From positions 13,963,501 to 14,027,500 of the forward strand of contig OX031060.1 in assembly GCA_943736015.1 (NCBI GenBank): 64,000 nt of DNA. The letters are read 5' to 3'. Below the pieces are notes generated by a model. The model saw only the letters and a program-made list of their open reading frames with translations. It was not told where the DNA came from and made no database searches. Position numbers and translations under genes: made by a program. Positions 10,644 through 22,456 of this stretch are shown here, piece after piece. Source of the DNA: Tridacna crocea (lineage: Eukaryota; Mollusca; Bivalvia; Cardiida; Cardiidae). The first letter of the stretch is position 1, and each line of letters starts with the position of its first letter.

Positions 10644-10711
10644 GTGGACGGTATAGATCAAGATCAGACTGCACAGAATGTGCAGTCTGATCTTGGATCC
10701 ATACCGTCCGC
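10644..10711. repeat. Family G-like hairpin (ACCGTCC ends)
   Basis: A 68-bp palindrome: GTGGACGGTATAGATCAAGA and ATCTTGGATCCATACCGTCC around GACTGCACAGAATGTGCAGTC. The outer arms differ from the copy at 8,049, defining a second sub-type. Confidence 0.8.
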
Positions 10712-10859
10712 TTGTACAGTAAAGTCTATAATTAAGAAATCGTTCCGAGGGTTAGTATAGTGTATTGTAAGCAGTTGGACGAGGGTCGAGTTTAGAAATT
10801 CGGTGCTAAGGGAGTTAATCTCGTTAATCATGAGCGTCTAATGTACTGATTGAATCCTG

Positions 10860-10995
10860 CGATCGTTCACTTCATTGGGCGTCGGTAGTGGAGTAGGACC
10901 TGTTGTGCCGGGTAGAGAGGCAAATATTCTCGGATAGGCCTTGCCCCTGGGTTGATCCCAGCCGTACCCTGCCACGCCCAAGGCAACAAAAGTCG
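10860..10995 (+). repeat. Weak tRNA-like SINE candidate
   Basis: GGTAGTGGAGTAGGACC could be a degenerate A box. CCTGGGTTGATCCCAG about 75 nt later folds as a T-arm-like stem around a B box. No tail or target duplication was seen. Confidence 0.3.
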
Positions 10996-11506
10996 ATGAA
11001 TGGATTTGAAACTTTTGGATTACTTCATGATCTTAAGGTAGGCGTATAAATCTTTCTTAAAACATGCATACATAACAAGCTATATGACTGTAAGTTCATC
11101 TACAAACAGTATCGACGATTGTTCAAGCAGTCTGCGCAGGCTTATATGAATCGAAACCTTTAGCCATTGGTCAGTATTCTACTTATTAAAGGATCATTCT
11201 GCCTTATAATTCAGTCTGTTTTTACACAAAGTCGCATGATTATTATGCGACGGTTTGCTTGGTATGATACGTACAGTTGCTTTAGTTCCTCTTTTCTCAG
11301 CCCACATTAAACCATTTATGTTAATCTTATCTTAACCTTCAAGATACAAAGATACGCAACTCTTGCTAAACGACATGTTTGCTATTTGCACATTTTAAAA
11401 AACATTTGGTGACGTCACAGTAGATATGGCCCAAATGACTGAATTTGTCTCTGACCTGTTGAAGGGTTGAAAACATCGTGAAATGCTTTTAGTACCATGT
11501 TTTCTC

Positions 11507-11668
11507 TATGTCTATGTCTCAAGAATTTTCTAGATATGAAAGTAGCACAACTTCTGACTAGCTGAACGAAATGGTTTAGCCAATCAGAAGTTGAGTTACT
11601 TTCAAATTGAGAAAATCATGGAGACTTAGACTAAGAATATTTTTAAGAATGGTTGCTGAATAGGGCCC
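11507..11668. repeat. Family E palindrome (left end eroded)
   Basis: AAAGTAGCACAACTTCTGAC...GCTGAAC is matched by GGTTTAGCCAATCAGAAGTT and GAGTTACTTTC, followed by TTAAGAATGGTTGCTGAATA and GGGCCC. The left outer arm is missing beyond AGAATTTTC. Confidence 0.65.
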
Positions 11669-12107
11669 GGGTTTGATTCTTGCACAGAATATCTCTGTAA
11701 AGCAGACAGAATGGGTAAAAGATAAGACTAAATGTTCTATGTTGTCCAATCTTAGTCTAAACTATCCGCAAAACAACCTAAAATGTGAGAGGCACTTCAA
11801 GGGTTATGCTAGCAAAATCTGGGGTTTTCCATTACTTGCTTAATCCGATAGGGTGTTAACGGTTCACCCTTGTCACTCCCATTGGCGACCATAAGACGTG
11901 GTTTTAAGGAAGGCATAAATAAAGATTAGACGGAAAACAATTGCACTCTTGGATTTACGTCCCAAACAAATAAATTAAAAAATCTTCATCTCTTCGAAGA
12001 TAAGAGAAAAGATACCAATGAAAAATGCCAAAAATAAAATTATACACGGTCAGAATGTGAGATAAGCGACATCGGAAAGAATAATTTAGCTGAACTCTTA
12101 ACCAAGA

Positions 12108-12301
12108 GGCAAAACTACCGACATGTCTTAATTGAAAGTATTTACAGAAAATTTATTAAGTATGGCATAAATGATAAGATTTGTGCTAAAAGTGTAGAAC
12201 AATCTGGCGATTAAAGTTTCTCCTTTTTTCTCACTGATGTTTCCAAAGGCCCTTTATCCTTAGGGTCATTAAGACACGGACTTGTTTGGGAAAGGATTAA
12301 T
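12108..12301 (+). repeat. Decayed TTAA hairpin element
   Basis: TTAACCAAGAGGC is at the left and GTTTGGGAAAGGATTAA at the right, with CTCCTTTTTTCTCACTGATG remaining of the hairpin's right arm. The left arm is degraded. Confidence 0.5.
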
Positions 12302-12515
12302 TACAATGTCTTGTCTGTTATCGTTAATCAAGATAACATCGTCTTTCAATCACCGGCTTACACACCACAACGTGTAAAGTCGTTCAGAAAGCCAGCTGTT
12401 GGCCGGTTACTGGTACGCTTGTGGGTCCGTCTGCACCAAACAAACTTACATTCAGGTCCATATCTAAAATCGGAACATGACGTGACATCCACCCGAATAG
12501 CTGATGCTTACTGTC

Positions 12516-12744
12516 TTAACTATTTACCACACCATCACGATTTTTAATATCCCTGTAGAGGAAACCTTTTGAAAACATTGTTGGAAAAGGAGAAAATGCT
12601 GGTAACCAGCATTTTCTCCTTTTCCCACAATGTTTTCTTTCCTATCCAAAACAAAAATCATTATTTCAGTTACGTTTAATTTTTCGTCCGCAAATGCTTT
12701 CAATTTGGACAAGTCTAAACTTGTGTCGTTTGGTAACGAGTTAA
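12516..12744 (-). mobile_element. TTAA hairpin MITE, family A, complete
   Basis: TTAACTATTTACCACACC at the left and GTTTGGTAACGAGTTAA at the right. The palindrome at about 12,568-12,636 differs between arms at one position of the GGGAAAAGG block (TTGGAAAAGG versus CCTTTTCCC). Confidence 0.86.
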
Positions 12745-12849
12745 ACCATTAGGTAGCAAGTCTATAATTCAAAATTGGAAAAACATTGAATAGTTGGCGA
12801 ACAAGGTCTAGAAAGTGCTTTGTTAAAAAATTGTACAACCACAATGAAC

Positions 12850-13005
12850 ACATTTACTATTGCGCAACTTATCCTAAAAAAGAATCGAAAACCATCTGAA
12901 ACAGAGAAAAAAGCTGCGTACCAAGATTTTCTTTTTCCAAAGTGTTTTCAAAAGAATACTTACTCAAGGAACACAAGACCTGGGGGTTTGCCTACCTTTT
13001 AATTC
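12850..13005 (+). repeat. Decayed family A element
   Basis: AGAAAAAAGCTGCGTACCAAG, TTCTTTTTCCAAAGTGTTTT and CTCAAGGAACACAAGACCTG are recognisable remnants of the hairpin and right arm. Confidence 0.4.
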
Positions 13006-14401
13006 TGCTGACGACCTTTCCGCATTGCAGCAGTCTACTTTTGAAACATTGTAACTAACGAAGAAAAAAAAATATCGTAACTTAATTGCTGCAGAAAACA
13101 TACACTCAAAACCAGCACGAAACGCGTCTTTTTAGATATGAATAAAACCTAAAAGTGAATAGGATTACCCAAAACTCTCTTTTTTGTCTCAACGTTTATT
13201 CGCTATCACATCCAAATACATTATAACTTACAGACGGACTTTAGTACGTATGCAGCAGAACACTTCTGAAAACAGCATGACGTAACGATCTTTTCTTGTC
13301 TGCATATACTTTTTATTAGAACAAATTAAGGACGTACATATATGACTTCTTTTTTAACGGACAGACTTTTTTAAAGACTTTACACAAACAAATCTTATCA
13401 CATCTTTAGGAAATTACAGTAAAAGAAAAAGAAGTGGGTCACCGTGCTCGATTCTGAGAAACAATTCCAAAATTCAGCTGAAATTGAACGCCTGCTGTAA
13501 TAGACACTTAAACAGAAAATATCAAACAATATATGAGTATACATCATTTTAATTAAAAAAAATGCTTAAAAGCCTGGTTTGAGCTTAGTAAATGTATGCA
13601 TATCCATGTTATTTATAGACTATTGAGTTAAAAAGGGGAATAATTTGATCGAATTTAGGAATAATCTTCAATAAGTACATACTGTCAAACGGACAGATTT
13701 TTCTGAAAACTTCCACGTTTTTATTGTTTATTTTTCCAAACAATGAAAAAGAAATGGCACCTATTCGCGCTTATTTTCTTAAAGGTCACTGTAGAAGTTA
13801 TTTTAAGGAAAAAAGGATAAACGCTCAGCAGATACAGTGGGAAAAGATCAATAGGAACATTTTTTTTCCTTTTCCAACAATAATTTTCAAAGTGGAAACA
13901 CTTATTTGCGATCATATTCATGACATCAATGTAGAAACGTTACTACAAAATCTAATCTTGAAAAATTCACGTGATTGAAAATTTCATTTTCTAGAGTATA
14001 AAAACAAAAGTAGAAATTTAGGATTCAGTTACTAACGAAATTATTTTTCATAACCTGTCTTTATATTGAACTCGAAAGATATTCAATTCTTATTTCAGTA
14101 GTCTGAATGTTACCCCGTCTCTAATAATATTTCTTGTTTACCACACCCAAGCATTGTCAGGTATATATTGTTCTTAAAAATATGCGAAAAATTTGGTAAA
14201 CTTTTGACGAAATGGATCACCAAGGCAACCAGCATATATAAATAAAACAAACGTGATTATCATCGCAATATATCTGACCCAAATTTCTCTGGACCAAGGT
14301 AAACAGAATCAGTCTGGAAATAAACCCAATCCAGTGTCTTGACCCTGTTTTTGACCCCCATCCTTTGAACATCCCGTCGAGTTCATTCATAATAATTGGC
14401 C
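13006..14401. other. Intergenic, mostly featureless AT-rich DNA
   Basis: No gene recognised. Overlapping open frames around 13,721-13,978 on both strands have no domain. GTGGGAAAAGATCAAT...TTCCTTTTCCAACAAT near 13,840-13,885 may be a fossil of a TTAA hairpin. Confidence 0.45.
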
Positions 14402-14735
14402 TTCAACACGCGAAAAAGGGCATTCGGACATTTTCGTACAGTTTTGTTCGGATCACCCTGCGGAGACCGCGCAGGCTAATTCGAGACGCTACTTTCGGAT
14501 CCTGTGTTATTTTCTATTTTGAGCAAGTCACCATACTGTTGTAAAAACATTAAAGTCGTCGTAAAGTGCCGTGTTGGATCAACCTGCACGGACTGCACAG
14601 GCTGATCCGAACGAAACTTTACGAAAATATTGTGCAGTCGTAAAGTACCGTCTCAGATCAGCCTGCGCAGACTGCGCAGGCTGATCCGATACAACACTTT
14701 ACGAAATGTCCGAATGGCCCTTTTCGCGTGTTGCA
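14402..14735. mobile_element. Family F TIR element with three hairpins
   Basis: The ends TTCAACACGCGAAAAAGGGC and GGCCCTTTTCGCGTGTTGCA frame three hairpins (about 14,440-14,500, 14,555-14,630 and 14,638-14,705), one more than in the copy at 9,311. The flanks ATAATTGG and CCAATTAT are inverted copies of each other. Confidence 0.82.
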
Positions 14736-14963
14736 GGCGGCATGCCAATTATATAGTAGAATGTGTTGTCGTAGTGATGCGCTTAAACAATAGGGACGTC
14801 AAAGAGTAACGTATCTTTTGACAAACCTTTATAGAATTATAAGTACAGTAATCTTCAGCTTATGACCCTTTTTAGGTCCTTGTTTGGTAAAGGGTTGATT
14901 AGATCAAGATAGCTAGCAGGTGAATTAGTGCATTGCACATGTATTATATCCCCACGCGAGATC

Positions 14964-15165
14964 TTAACTCTTATCCTGCTAAATAACTTTTCAATTCGAT
15001 ATTAAAAACCCAAAAATTATTATTTCAAAGGTATGTTGTAGGGAATAAAATCTCCAGATCGGACTGCGTGGATCCAAGATCAGACTGCACGTTCTGTGCA
15101 GTCTGATCTTGATCTACGCTGTCCGCAAAACGTCTGTGCGTCGCGATGAGCAGCCAAAGGGTTCA
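14964..15165 (+). mobile_element. Family G TTAA element with hairpin, complete
   Basis: It begins TTAACTCTTATCCTGCTAAA and ends CCAAAGGGTTCA, the right TTAA mutated. The hairpin at 15,068-15,127 has the GATCAGACTGCAC / GTGCAGTCTGATC core. It is the same arrangement as 7,936-8,150. Confidence 0.75.
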
Positions 15166-15387
15166 TTCTTTGGGTGACCCATTGAAGATGTGAACTACTT
15201 TTTGACATTTCAGTTGACGGTCTGTGCATAGTTTACAATCAGCTGTGGATCATGTTGTTTTCATTCTGACAGATAACTATAGCATATGTGTATCACATAA
15301 AACTTCCTCGTTATCTTTGACATAGAATTGTTTTAGTTTCTACTATATGGTTGGAGGTTTCATTTCACTCACTTAAGGGGATAAGGG

Positions 15388-15617
15388 TTAACTCTATACC
15401 AAACGGCAATAGTTTAGACTGGTCCAAATTGAAAGCACTTGCAGACGATAGAGTAAAAGTAATTCAAAAATTGAATTTTTTCCAGCAGAGTAAAAAACAA
15501 TGTGGGAAAAGGAAAAAAATGCTGGTTACCAGCACTTTTTTTCTTTTTCCACAATGTTTTCAAAAGGCTTCTATCTCAGGGTCTTATAAAACAAGGATTG
15601 TTTGGTAAAGAATTTAA
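15388..15617 (+). mobile_element. TTAA hairpin MITE, family A, complete
   Basis: TTAACTCTATACCAAACGGC at the left and GTTTGGTAAAGAATTTAA at the right. Extra A and T runs have been added in the left and right hairpin arms at matching places. Confidence 0.83.
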
Positions 15618-15782
15618 TCTATTTTAGCAGAAATTATTAGAGAAACTTTGCGACCTTTCGACCACTGCTTTCATCTTGCAGACTACCAATAAAAACATGA
15701 AAGAAAATTGCTCTTGAAAGACTAATCTTGCTTTTTGACATTTGAATGCATTTAGACCTTCGTATCACATAATTACATGACC

Positions 15783-15967
15783 TGCAACACGCGTAAATGG
15801 ACATTCGGACGCGCAGGCTCATCCGAGAGGACGCTTTCCGTTTTTTAATGCAATTTTCTGTTTTGCTCAAACCTACTGTAGCACAAATTAAATATGGTCG
15901 TAAAATTGCCGTCTCGGATTAGCCTGTGCGGACTGAGCAGGCTGGCCTGAGGCAATACTTTTAAGAT
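15783..15967. repeat. Family F element, internally deleted
   Basis: The TGCAACACGCGTAAATGGAC end is followed directly by CGCGCAGGCTCATCCGAGAG, so the left arm of the first hairpin is gone. The second hairpin (15,910-15,955) is partly preserved and the right terminus is lost. Confidence 0.65.
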
Positions 15968-16115
15968 TCATTAGTGCTTTAAACCCCTTTTTTCACAAAG
16001 CATGAGCCCTACTATATTTTTTCCAGACATCTGTTTTAAACTCTCCCTTTTCAATGATCGTTTTCATCTAAAAGAAATCCTGGGCACACTCCTGATGTAT
16101 GAATAACGGTATGGC

Positions 16116-16322
16116 TTAACCCCTTACTCCATAGATACTAATTTCTACGCATTGCTCGTAGGGGCCTTTGGAAAACATTGTGGCAAAAGGTGAAATTGCT
16201 CGTGACAATGTTTTCTATGCTATCAAAAGGTATCATATACACATAAGAAACAGCTTCATGCTTGCTGTTATTTAGGGTCAATTAGAGATACCATAAAAAT
16301 GCCTTATGGGGTAAAGGGTTTA
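16116..16322 (-). mobile_element. TTAA hairpin MITE, family C, hairpin partly deleted
   Basis: TTAACCCCTTACTCCATAG at the left and TATGGGGTAAAGGGTTTA at the right. The GTGGCAAAAGGTGAAATTGC left arm remains, but most of the complementary right arm is missing. Confidence 0.75.
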
Positions 16323-17474
16323 TAGAGCTATCTTTCATCCTTTCCATACAATTTGTAGGCGGTTATTCGTCCCGAACTTCCGGTTGAACGCGGTAAGAAG
16401 AGGAAGCTAAAGCCTGGCAAACCGAATATCTATTATGTGTGGCTGACATACGAATTATAAAGCTTGAAATACTAAGAAGCTTGCTATGGTTAACATTTTC
16501 GTTCAATATCTGGGATTCTTCTGCACTATTGCTGTGAGTGCATGGAACAATCATTAATTCTCTGGTCATTATCTACGGATCATCTGCTATATAGGATATT
16601 AGTCGGGACATGAAAATACGATCCCAACTTTTCTTTGCTTTCATTTTCCGCGGAACAAAAAAAATGAAATGTAAACTGCAGCAGGAGCCGTCCCTTAGTA
16701 TAAGCCATTCTAACTTGCTGTTTCAGTTTTATTGTACGCTTTGAAAGTAACGCAATTTCTATTCGTTTCAGCGAGTCAGTATTTAAGTATTTACTCTAGA
16801 ATTTATACAATTCTTGAGAAGAGGACTAAGATTGCTGGAAATATGGTTTGCGAATGCGGATCAGCAGACATATAAAACGTACCGAAAATCAAAGTGTTGA
16901 AAGTACTTCAAAAAAGCTAGTTTAGAAGAAATATATACCCAGTTCCATGAATAAGTGTGCAAGTAATTTTCTATTATTTCTCGTCGCAAGCCTAACTAAA
17001 GACAAACGAATTTGGTATAGAACTTTAGTTCACAGTCTGTAGAAAATGCCAGGCTAATCATAATTTGACTAACAGAGAGTTTTAGTTAGGTTTTTGCAGT
17101 TTAAATGAAGATGGTTCTAAAATCAAAGTTGCAAAAATATTCATTTAGACTAAGGTAACATTAAAGTTAGGTTTTTCTTAAAGCTCTTGTAATTTTTCAA
17201 TCAATATATTTAATGGCAACATCTGCTATCGATACAGGCAATGATTCGACATCGCATAGACCTTACAGGACGTAAAATCATTGCATCAGGAATGTTATCC
17301 CATTCCTAACTGAAACATCTAAAAGAATAAATTGCTCAGCAAGCATTGGAAGTACCCCTACATCCTTTAGAATTGTTGATAGAAAGATTTTTTTCAGTTT
17401 GGCCAAGTTCAGTAACAGGTGTGACCACCCTAGGCTGCAAAGCATTCGCCGATCCGTGAGGGCATTGTCAAGAC
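16323..17474. other. Intergenic, one short shared repeat
   Basis: The stretch near 16,365-16,395 is the reverse complement of 5,356-5,384 (core GCGTTCAACCGGAAGT). No gene recognised. The rest is AT-rich. Confidence 0.45.
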
Positions 17475-17761
17475 GATAACGCGACCCATCATCGTGCTAG
17501 GTTGCCCAAGATGTTTTGCAGCGTCACCAGATTGTGAGGATGAACTGGCCAGCCCGATCAACTGACTTGACGCCAATAGAACACGTCTGGGGCATCCTTG
17601 GGCGCTGGGTGGGGGAAATCACCCCAACCTGTTGATGTCGACCAGCTATTCAGCAGGAGTGGATGGTAATCCCTCAACAGATGCTCCAGAACCATGTGGA
17701 CTCCATGCGCTCACGAATCGGTGAATGCCTTGCAGCCCAGGCTGGGCACACCCGTTACTGA
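17475..17761 (+). pseudogene. Tc1-like transposase fossil (C-terminal catalytic half)
   Basis: The segment DNATHHRAR at 17,475 matches the second catalytic Asp region (DN-A-x-PH) of Tc1 transposases. It continues, after a frameshift, with QRHQIVRMNWPARSTDLTPI followed by EHVWG, the catalytic Glu being at 17,579. The nucleotide distance is one base short of the DD34E spacing, so there is a one-base deletion between them. A further frame change and a stop precede a typical C-terminal end, AAQAGHTRY-stop. The enzyme would have cut and pasted its element at TA sites. This copy is dead, and its terminal inverted repeats were not found. The upstream DNA-binding part is not recognisable. Confidence 0.85.
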
Positions 17762-18093
17762 ACTTGATCAATCTTAAAAAAAAAAACTTTCTTGCAACTA
17801 TGTATATTTCAAATGGGGTGAGGTACTTGAAGCGCTTGCTGCGCGAATGAAATCCACTTGTCAGTAATTTTGTTTACATGAATCGAAAGGTTCATGTCGT
17901 ATTTAAACATTTTAAGAGTTGAAGGTTTTGCTTTCATGTTTTGGGGATAAGAGAGCTGATTCTTCTTCTGGCCCTAACTTTAGTTCAGCGCTATATTTTC
18001 ATTCAAGTATTCTTGTGAAAATGTAGAAGATAACTTTACAGGTAGATCTAATTACTCTTGAATTAACAAATACATACTCAGATTAGATCATTT

Positions 18094-18402
18094 AGAGAAA
18101 GAGAAAAGGAGAGGGAGAGACAGAGAAAGAGAGGGAGGGGAGGAGAGAGGGAGAGAAGATAAGAGAGTGAGAGAGACACAGAGAAAATATGAAAAAGTGA
18201 TAGAGAGAGAGAAAGAGAGAGAAGGAGAGAGAGAGAGGGGGAGTGAGTGAAGATGGAGAGAGAGATAAATATATAGAGAGAGAGACGGAGAGAGAGAGAG
18301 AGACACAGAGAGAGAGACAAAGAGAGAAGACAGAGAGATGTGGGCAGGTGGGAAAGGTGAAAAGAGAGAGAGAGGGAGAGAGAGAGAGAGAGAGATGGGA
18401 AA
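18094..18402. repeat. GA-rich low-complexity tract
   Basis: Imperfect (GA)n with GAGGG, GACA and GAAA interruptions over about 300 bp. The long minus-strand Ser/Leu-rich open frames here are artefacts of the repeat. Confidence 0.9.
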
Positions 18403-18919
18403 GGTGAGAAAGGTGATACGCTAATTAATACCGAGATTAAACTACCGAACATGAACTATAAATTTGACCGGGTTGGCGAGAATCATTACCAACGTTCATG
18501 ATTAACTTGCTGATTAAGCTATAAAGATTAATCAGGTCAGTCTGAGCTTGAAGGTCATAGCCATCATTATCGTCTATATTTAGGTTTGATACAGCTATTT
18601 TAGACTGAATGCTCACTCAGTACCCTTGAACTTATTTGCTTCATTTGATTTTGACCAATTTCGAAAACCGAGTTTGCTTTTCCAAAAGCATTGTTTCCAT
18701 TTTACGATATTGGTATCTGTCGTATCAAAAAAATAACAGCGACCTATCAATACCACTTTGGCAGTTGGAGGAATTGTTTGCCAATGATTACTAGTATTCC
18801 CCAGAACTCTCAATTGGAGAAGCATCAGAAAGTCATAAGAAAGTTAGGTCGTGTATACGCTGATTTTACTCTGAGCCTTATCAAGTACTCCCGAGTTGTG
18901 TCGCCCAAAATAAAGAAAC
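18403..18919. other. Intergenic, nothing recognised
   Basis: Open frames on both strands (18,613-18,957) lack domains and splice context. Confidence 0.45.
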
Positions 18920-19010
18920 CTTTTGCAAAATATCATAGAAAAAGGAGAAGATTCTAGTGATTAGAACTTCTTATTCTTTTCCACTATTCTTCTGCCTTGT
19001 AAAAGACACC
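18920..19010 (+). repeat. Decayed TTAA hairpin element
   Basis: ATAGAAAAAGGAGAAGATTC, TAGTGATTAGAACTTCTTAT and TCTTTTCCACTATTCT retain weak dyad symmetry in the family A pattern. Confidence 0.4.
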
Positions 19011-19191
19011 TCGAATCGTTTTGGACATACGTATTTTTTCTTCTAAAGTTGCCCTGAATTTGGACAGATAATTTGAATGGAATCAAAATTTTATGATGGA
19101 CAAAGTCTTGCAACTTGCATTTCAGAGATACAATAAACTTACTTCTGCCAGTCATGGTCCACTAGTTTTAGCCAGTCAATACTACTTCACT

Positions 19192-19420
19192 TTAACTCTT
19201 TACCAAACGACACAATTTTAGACTTGTCCAAATCGAAAGCATTTGCAGGTGACAAAATAAAAGTAACTGAAAATTTGAAATTTCATTTAGAAAGGGAAGA
19301 AAACATTGTGGGAAAAGGAGAAAATGCTGGTTACCAGCATTTTCTCCTTTTTCCACAAGGTTTTCAAAGGGATTCTTTCTCATGGTCGTTAAAAGTTGGA
19401 ATTGTGCGGTAATGAGTTAA
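19192..19420 (+). mobile_element. TTAA hairpin MITE, family A, complete
   Basis: TTAACTCTTTACCAAACGAC at the left and GTGCGGTAATGAGTTAA at the right. The palindrome at about 19,301-19,368 is nearly perfect. Confidence 0.88.
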
Positions 19421-19483
19421 AATGTAGAAATTTCCTGAGATTAAGACAAAATGCATTTGAGCCGTTCACTTGGAAAAGGCTGC

Positions 19484-19742
19484 TTAACTCATTACCAAAC
19501 GACAAAATTCTAGGTTTGTCCAAATTGAAACCATTTTGCAGACGACACAATAAAAGTGACGGAAATTTTGAAATTTTGTTTGTGATGGGTAGAAGACATT
19601 TTGGGAAAAGGAGAATATGCTGGTTACCAGCATTTTCTCCTTTTCCCACAATGTTTTCTAAGGGCCTCTTTCTCAAAAGTAGGGATTCTGTGGTAATTGT
19701 GTAGGGGTCGTCAAAAGTAGGGGTTATGTGGTAATGGGTAAA
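19484..19742 (+). mobile_element. TTAA hairpin MITE, family A, with duplicated right end
   Basis: It starts TTAACTCATTACCAAACGAC. The terminal segment GTCAAAAGTAGGG...TGTGGTAAT occurs twice in tandem (about 19,672-19,700 and 19,708-19,738). The final TTAA is damaged. It lies 63 bp from the previous copy in the same orientation. Confidence 0.82.
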
Positions 19743-19820
19743 TGTATCTGCGAAAAGTATCGGCCCAGGTGAGCCTGCGAAACTTCTTACTTGGCGAGTG
19801 CCAAAATACGTTTCAGTCAA

Positions 19821-20921
19821 CGAGTTTCATCAAAATGATAAAACAAACACGAAAGTGAAATTCTATTTACCACTCGAAACGAATGATAGACAGAAAAATA
19901 TCCTGCGTCATCGGTTTTTGTCCTGTATACCGGTCACGGGTCCAAGCTTACAATTGTATAGTTTGTAGACTATGAGCTATTAGGTTGTTTGCTCAAACCC
20001 TTCCCCTCCCCCTCCGCCCGCGGGAGAACTTTTTCTGAGCTATGATTTTCTCTAGCCCCAAGTTCTCCTGAGCAAATTATGAAAGTCTGCCATCCGGAGA
20101 GTGGGGCGTTTGGAAGTTATAGAGGTCAAAGTTCATCAAGTGCACCTCTTACATTAACGTTCTTAGTTGATCATCAATTGACATTTTTTTTTGGGGGGGG
20201 GGGGATTTTATACCTTGTGAAAGTCTCAAATGATCTCAGGTGATGTAATAATTTTATATTTAGATAATTCTATGCATTTCTAACAAAATAAAAGAATATT
20301 TAATGCAAATTAAAGCACCGACAGCGCTATTTTTGAATGATTCAAGCTTCCAAAACATCATAATCTGAGAAAGTATGTGGATGTTTCTCAGATAAAGCAC
20401 ATTTTCTTGACAACAAAATGCCTTGAATGCATCCTAGAAGCAATCGAAATGACATTTTCAGATTTATTGCGTATCAATTTGTCATATTTGTGGATAAAAT
20501 CGAAGCCTGTATAACCGAAGTACATTAATATGCATTTTAACTTTTTATATCAACTGCTGTGAAAGTCACTAACTATCTGATTCATTTCTTTATTTTAGAT
20601 CAAAAACGTATAAAATTCTATGGTAAGCTTATTTTCATGGTCTAAGTGATTCTATTCATTACAGTAAACAGAAACTGTTGGTGCAAATCAAAGTGCTGAA
20701 GTTACTGATAAATTGTATACTATCTAACTCTTGCATCGAAGAAAGGAACAAAAAAGTTTAAAAGTAAAATATGTCTTGATCTTACTTACTAAAAAGGCAT
20801 TTTATATGCTATGTACGGTCTCTTGTTATTTCATTTACTTAGTTCTCTCAGCCAATGATGTCAAAGTACAAAAGATTAAACTTGCCATGACGTAGTATAA
20901 AAGGTATACAGAGAGACCTAT
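19821..20921. other. Intergenic, nothing recognised except a G12 run
   Basis: Apart from T8 followed by G12 at about 20,185-20,204 the sequence is plain AT-rich DNA. Confidence 0.45.
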
Positions 20922-20989
20922 GCAGACGACATAAATCAAGATCAGACTGCACAAAACTTGCGGCTTGATCTCGGATCTGTGTCGTCTGC
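20922..20989. repeat. Family G-like hairpin (GCAGACGAC ends)
   Basis: GCAGACGACATAAATCAAGA is complemented imperfectly by TCTCGGATCTGTGTCGTCTG. The centre is GACTGCACAAAACTTGCGGC. Confidence 0.7.
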
Positions 20990-22022
20990 TCGTTTAGTCA
21001 AGCCTAACTTTATAAAACTCTTTCTGAGTTTCAGTGGAGTATATTTCCAGGCACTGAAAGAGGTTGACATTAAATATTAGGAGCCGACAGAGTTAACTGC
21101 CTAAAATCAGAGATATGTTATTCCTAGTTAATCTTGTGTCACTTTTTATACACATTAATTAAGTAATCATGTGATTTACTAGCAATGTGAGTTACTAGGC
21201 TGAATTTCTTATTTGGATTTGATATTTCAATGGGGCAGATATCTCACATTGATGGTTACTATTCATTTATGGAGGACTACTTTGTTACATGGATGAGAAC
21301 TCAATCACGCTTGTATTTGTGCAATAAATCATCATTCTCATGCTTACCAGCCAACGTGTTTGATAAAAATGATAATACATAAACACCAATGCGATATTCT
21401 ATTTATCGCATAAAATGAATGTGGTCAGACAAAAATATCCTTCCTCATCACCTTTTGCCTATATACCGTTCACGGTTCCATGTTAACAATTGTAATTCGG
21501 TTTCAAATGTGTAAATGCACAAGAAGATAGCCCCATAACTCTTACACCGAAAGTAGAATAAAAAGGGTCTCTAGAGGGTTAGTGCAGCTAATACAGCAAT
21601 TTTGTTGTTTTTAAAAAGTTTTCCTGCATTTCGCTTTCGCTGAATTTCTTGCTTTTTACTAAACATGAAAATCAAAAGCTGTCCACGCGCATGCTATCTA
21701 GCAACAATGACATCATTTTTTCGCGAAACAGCGTATATGTACTATTTCCGGCATTTGCTGTGGTTCGTTTCTCAAGCATCATGCGCTCATAACTAAAACT
21801 GACCAGAACCAGGATCAAAAAAAAGAAACGATAATACACTATTGTATAATCAAAAGCAAGTCATGGGTTTAATAAACTGCCGGAGAAGATTTTATGTGAT
21901 AAACTCGGTTATGACATAATGACGTTACGTTTACATTGACCGCAGTCTTTATCTCGTTTTATATAACTGTAGAATTATGTTCTAATTATGGTCACACAGA
22001 TAACTTCATCTCGCTGCAACTC
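20990..22022. other. Intergenic, nothing recognised
   Basis: No domain-bearing frame. CGAAACGAATGATAGACAGA near 19,876 and AATGTGGTCAGACAAAAATA near 21,418 share loosely similar surroundings, hinting at an unidentified repeat. Confidence 0.35.
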
Positions 22023-22238
22023 TTAAGCAAGCAGTTCTCTGTGACCTTGATATGGAAATCTTTTGAAAATATCGTGGGTAAAGGAGAAAATGCTGGAAAC
22101 CAGCATTTTCTCCTTTTCTCGTGATGGTTTCAAACTTTGCAAAGAAAAATCAAATCACGGGAACCACTTTGAATATGTTTACTGAATGTGATTTGAACTT
22201 GGACAAGCCTTAACTTTTGCCGACCGATAAAGTGTTAA
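22023..22238 (-). mobile_element. TTAA hairpin MITE, family A, diverged
   Basis: The hairpin at 22,066-22,130 has the AATGCTGGAAACCAGCATT core. The right-side arm ends GATAAAGTGTTAA at 22,238. That TTAA is also the first TTAA of the next element. Confidence 0.65.
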
Positions 22239-22456
22239 CTCTTTACCAGTCGGAGACATCTTAAGTTTATCAAAACCGAAAGCATTTTCAGACGAGAAAT
22301 GAATCGTGGCACGAATGATTGAGTTTCTCTTTGAAAGGGTAAAATGGTGTTGGTGAGAGAATAGAAAATGTGCTTACGAACGTTTTATCCGTTTCCACAA
22401 TCCTCTTTTCAAAAACCTTTATTCTCAAGGTCGTAATTCCATCATGGTAATCTTGA
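22235..22456 (+). mobile_element. TTAA hairpin MITE, diverged, abutting its neighbour
   Basis: It begins TTAACTCTTTACCAGTCGG at the TTAA shared with the preceding element and ends near CATGGTAATCTTGA. The hairpin is eroded (GTGCTTACGAACG). Confidence 0.6.

Noticed and set aside
18078..18452. 124-residue Ser/Leu-rich minus-strand frame
   Set aside because: It is the complement of a GA-rich low-complexity tract; no domain and no codon-like constraint.
20185..20204. G12 run as a quadruplex or regulatory site
   Set aside because: A single homopolymer run next to T8; nothing else supports function and its length may be a sequencing artefact.
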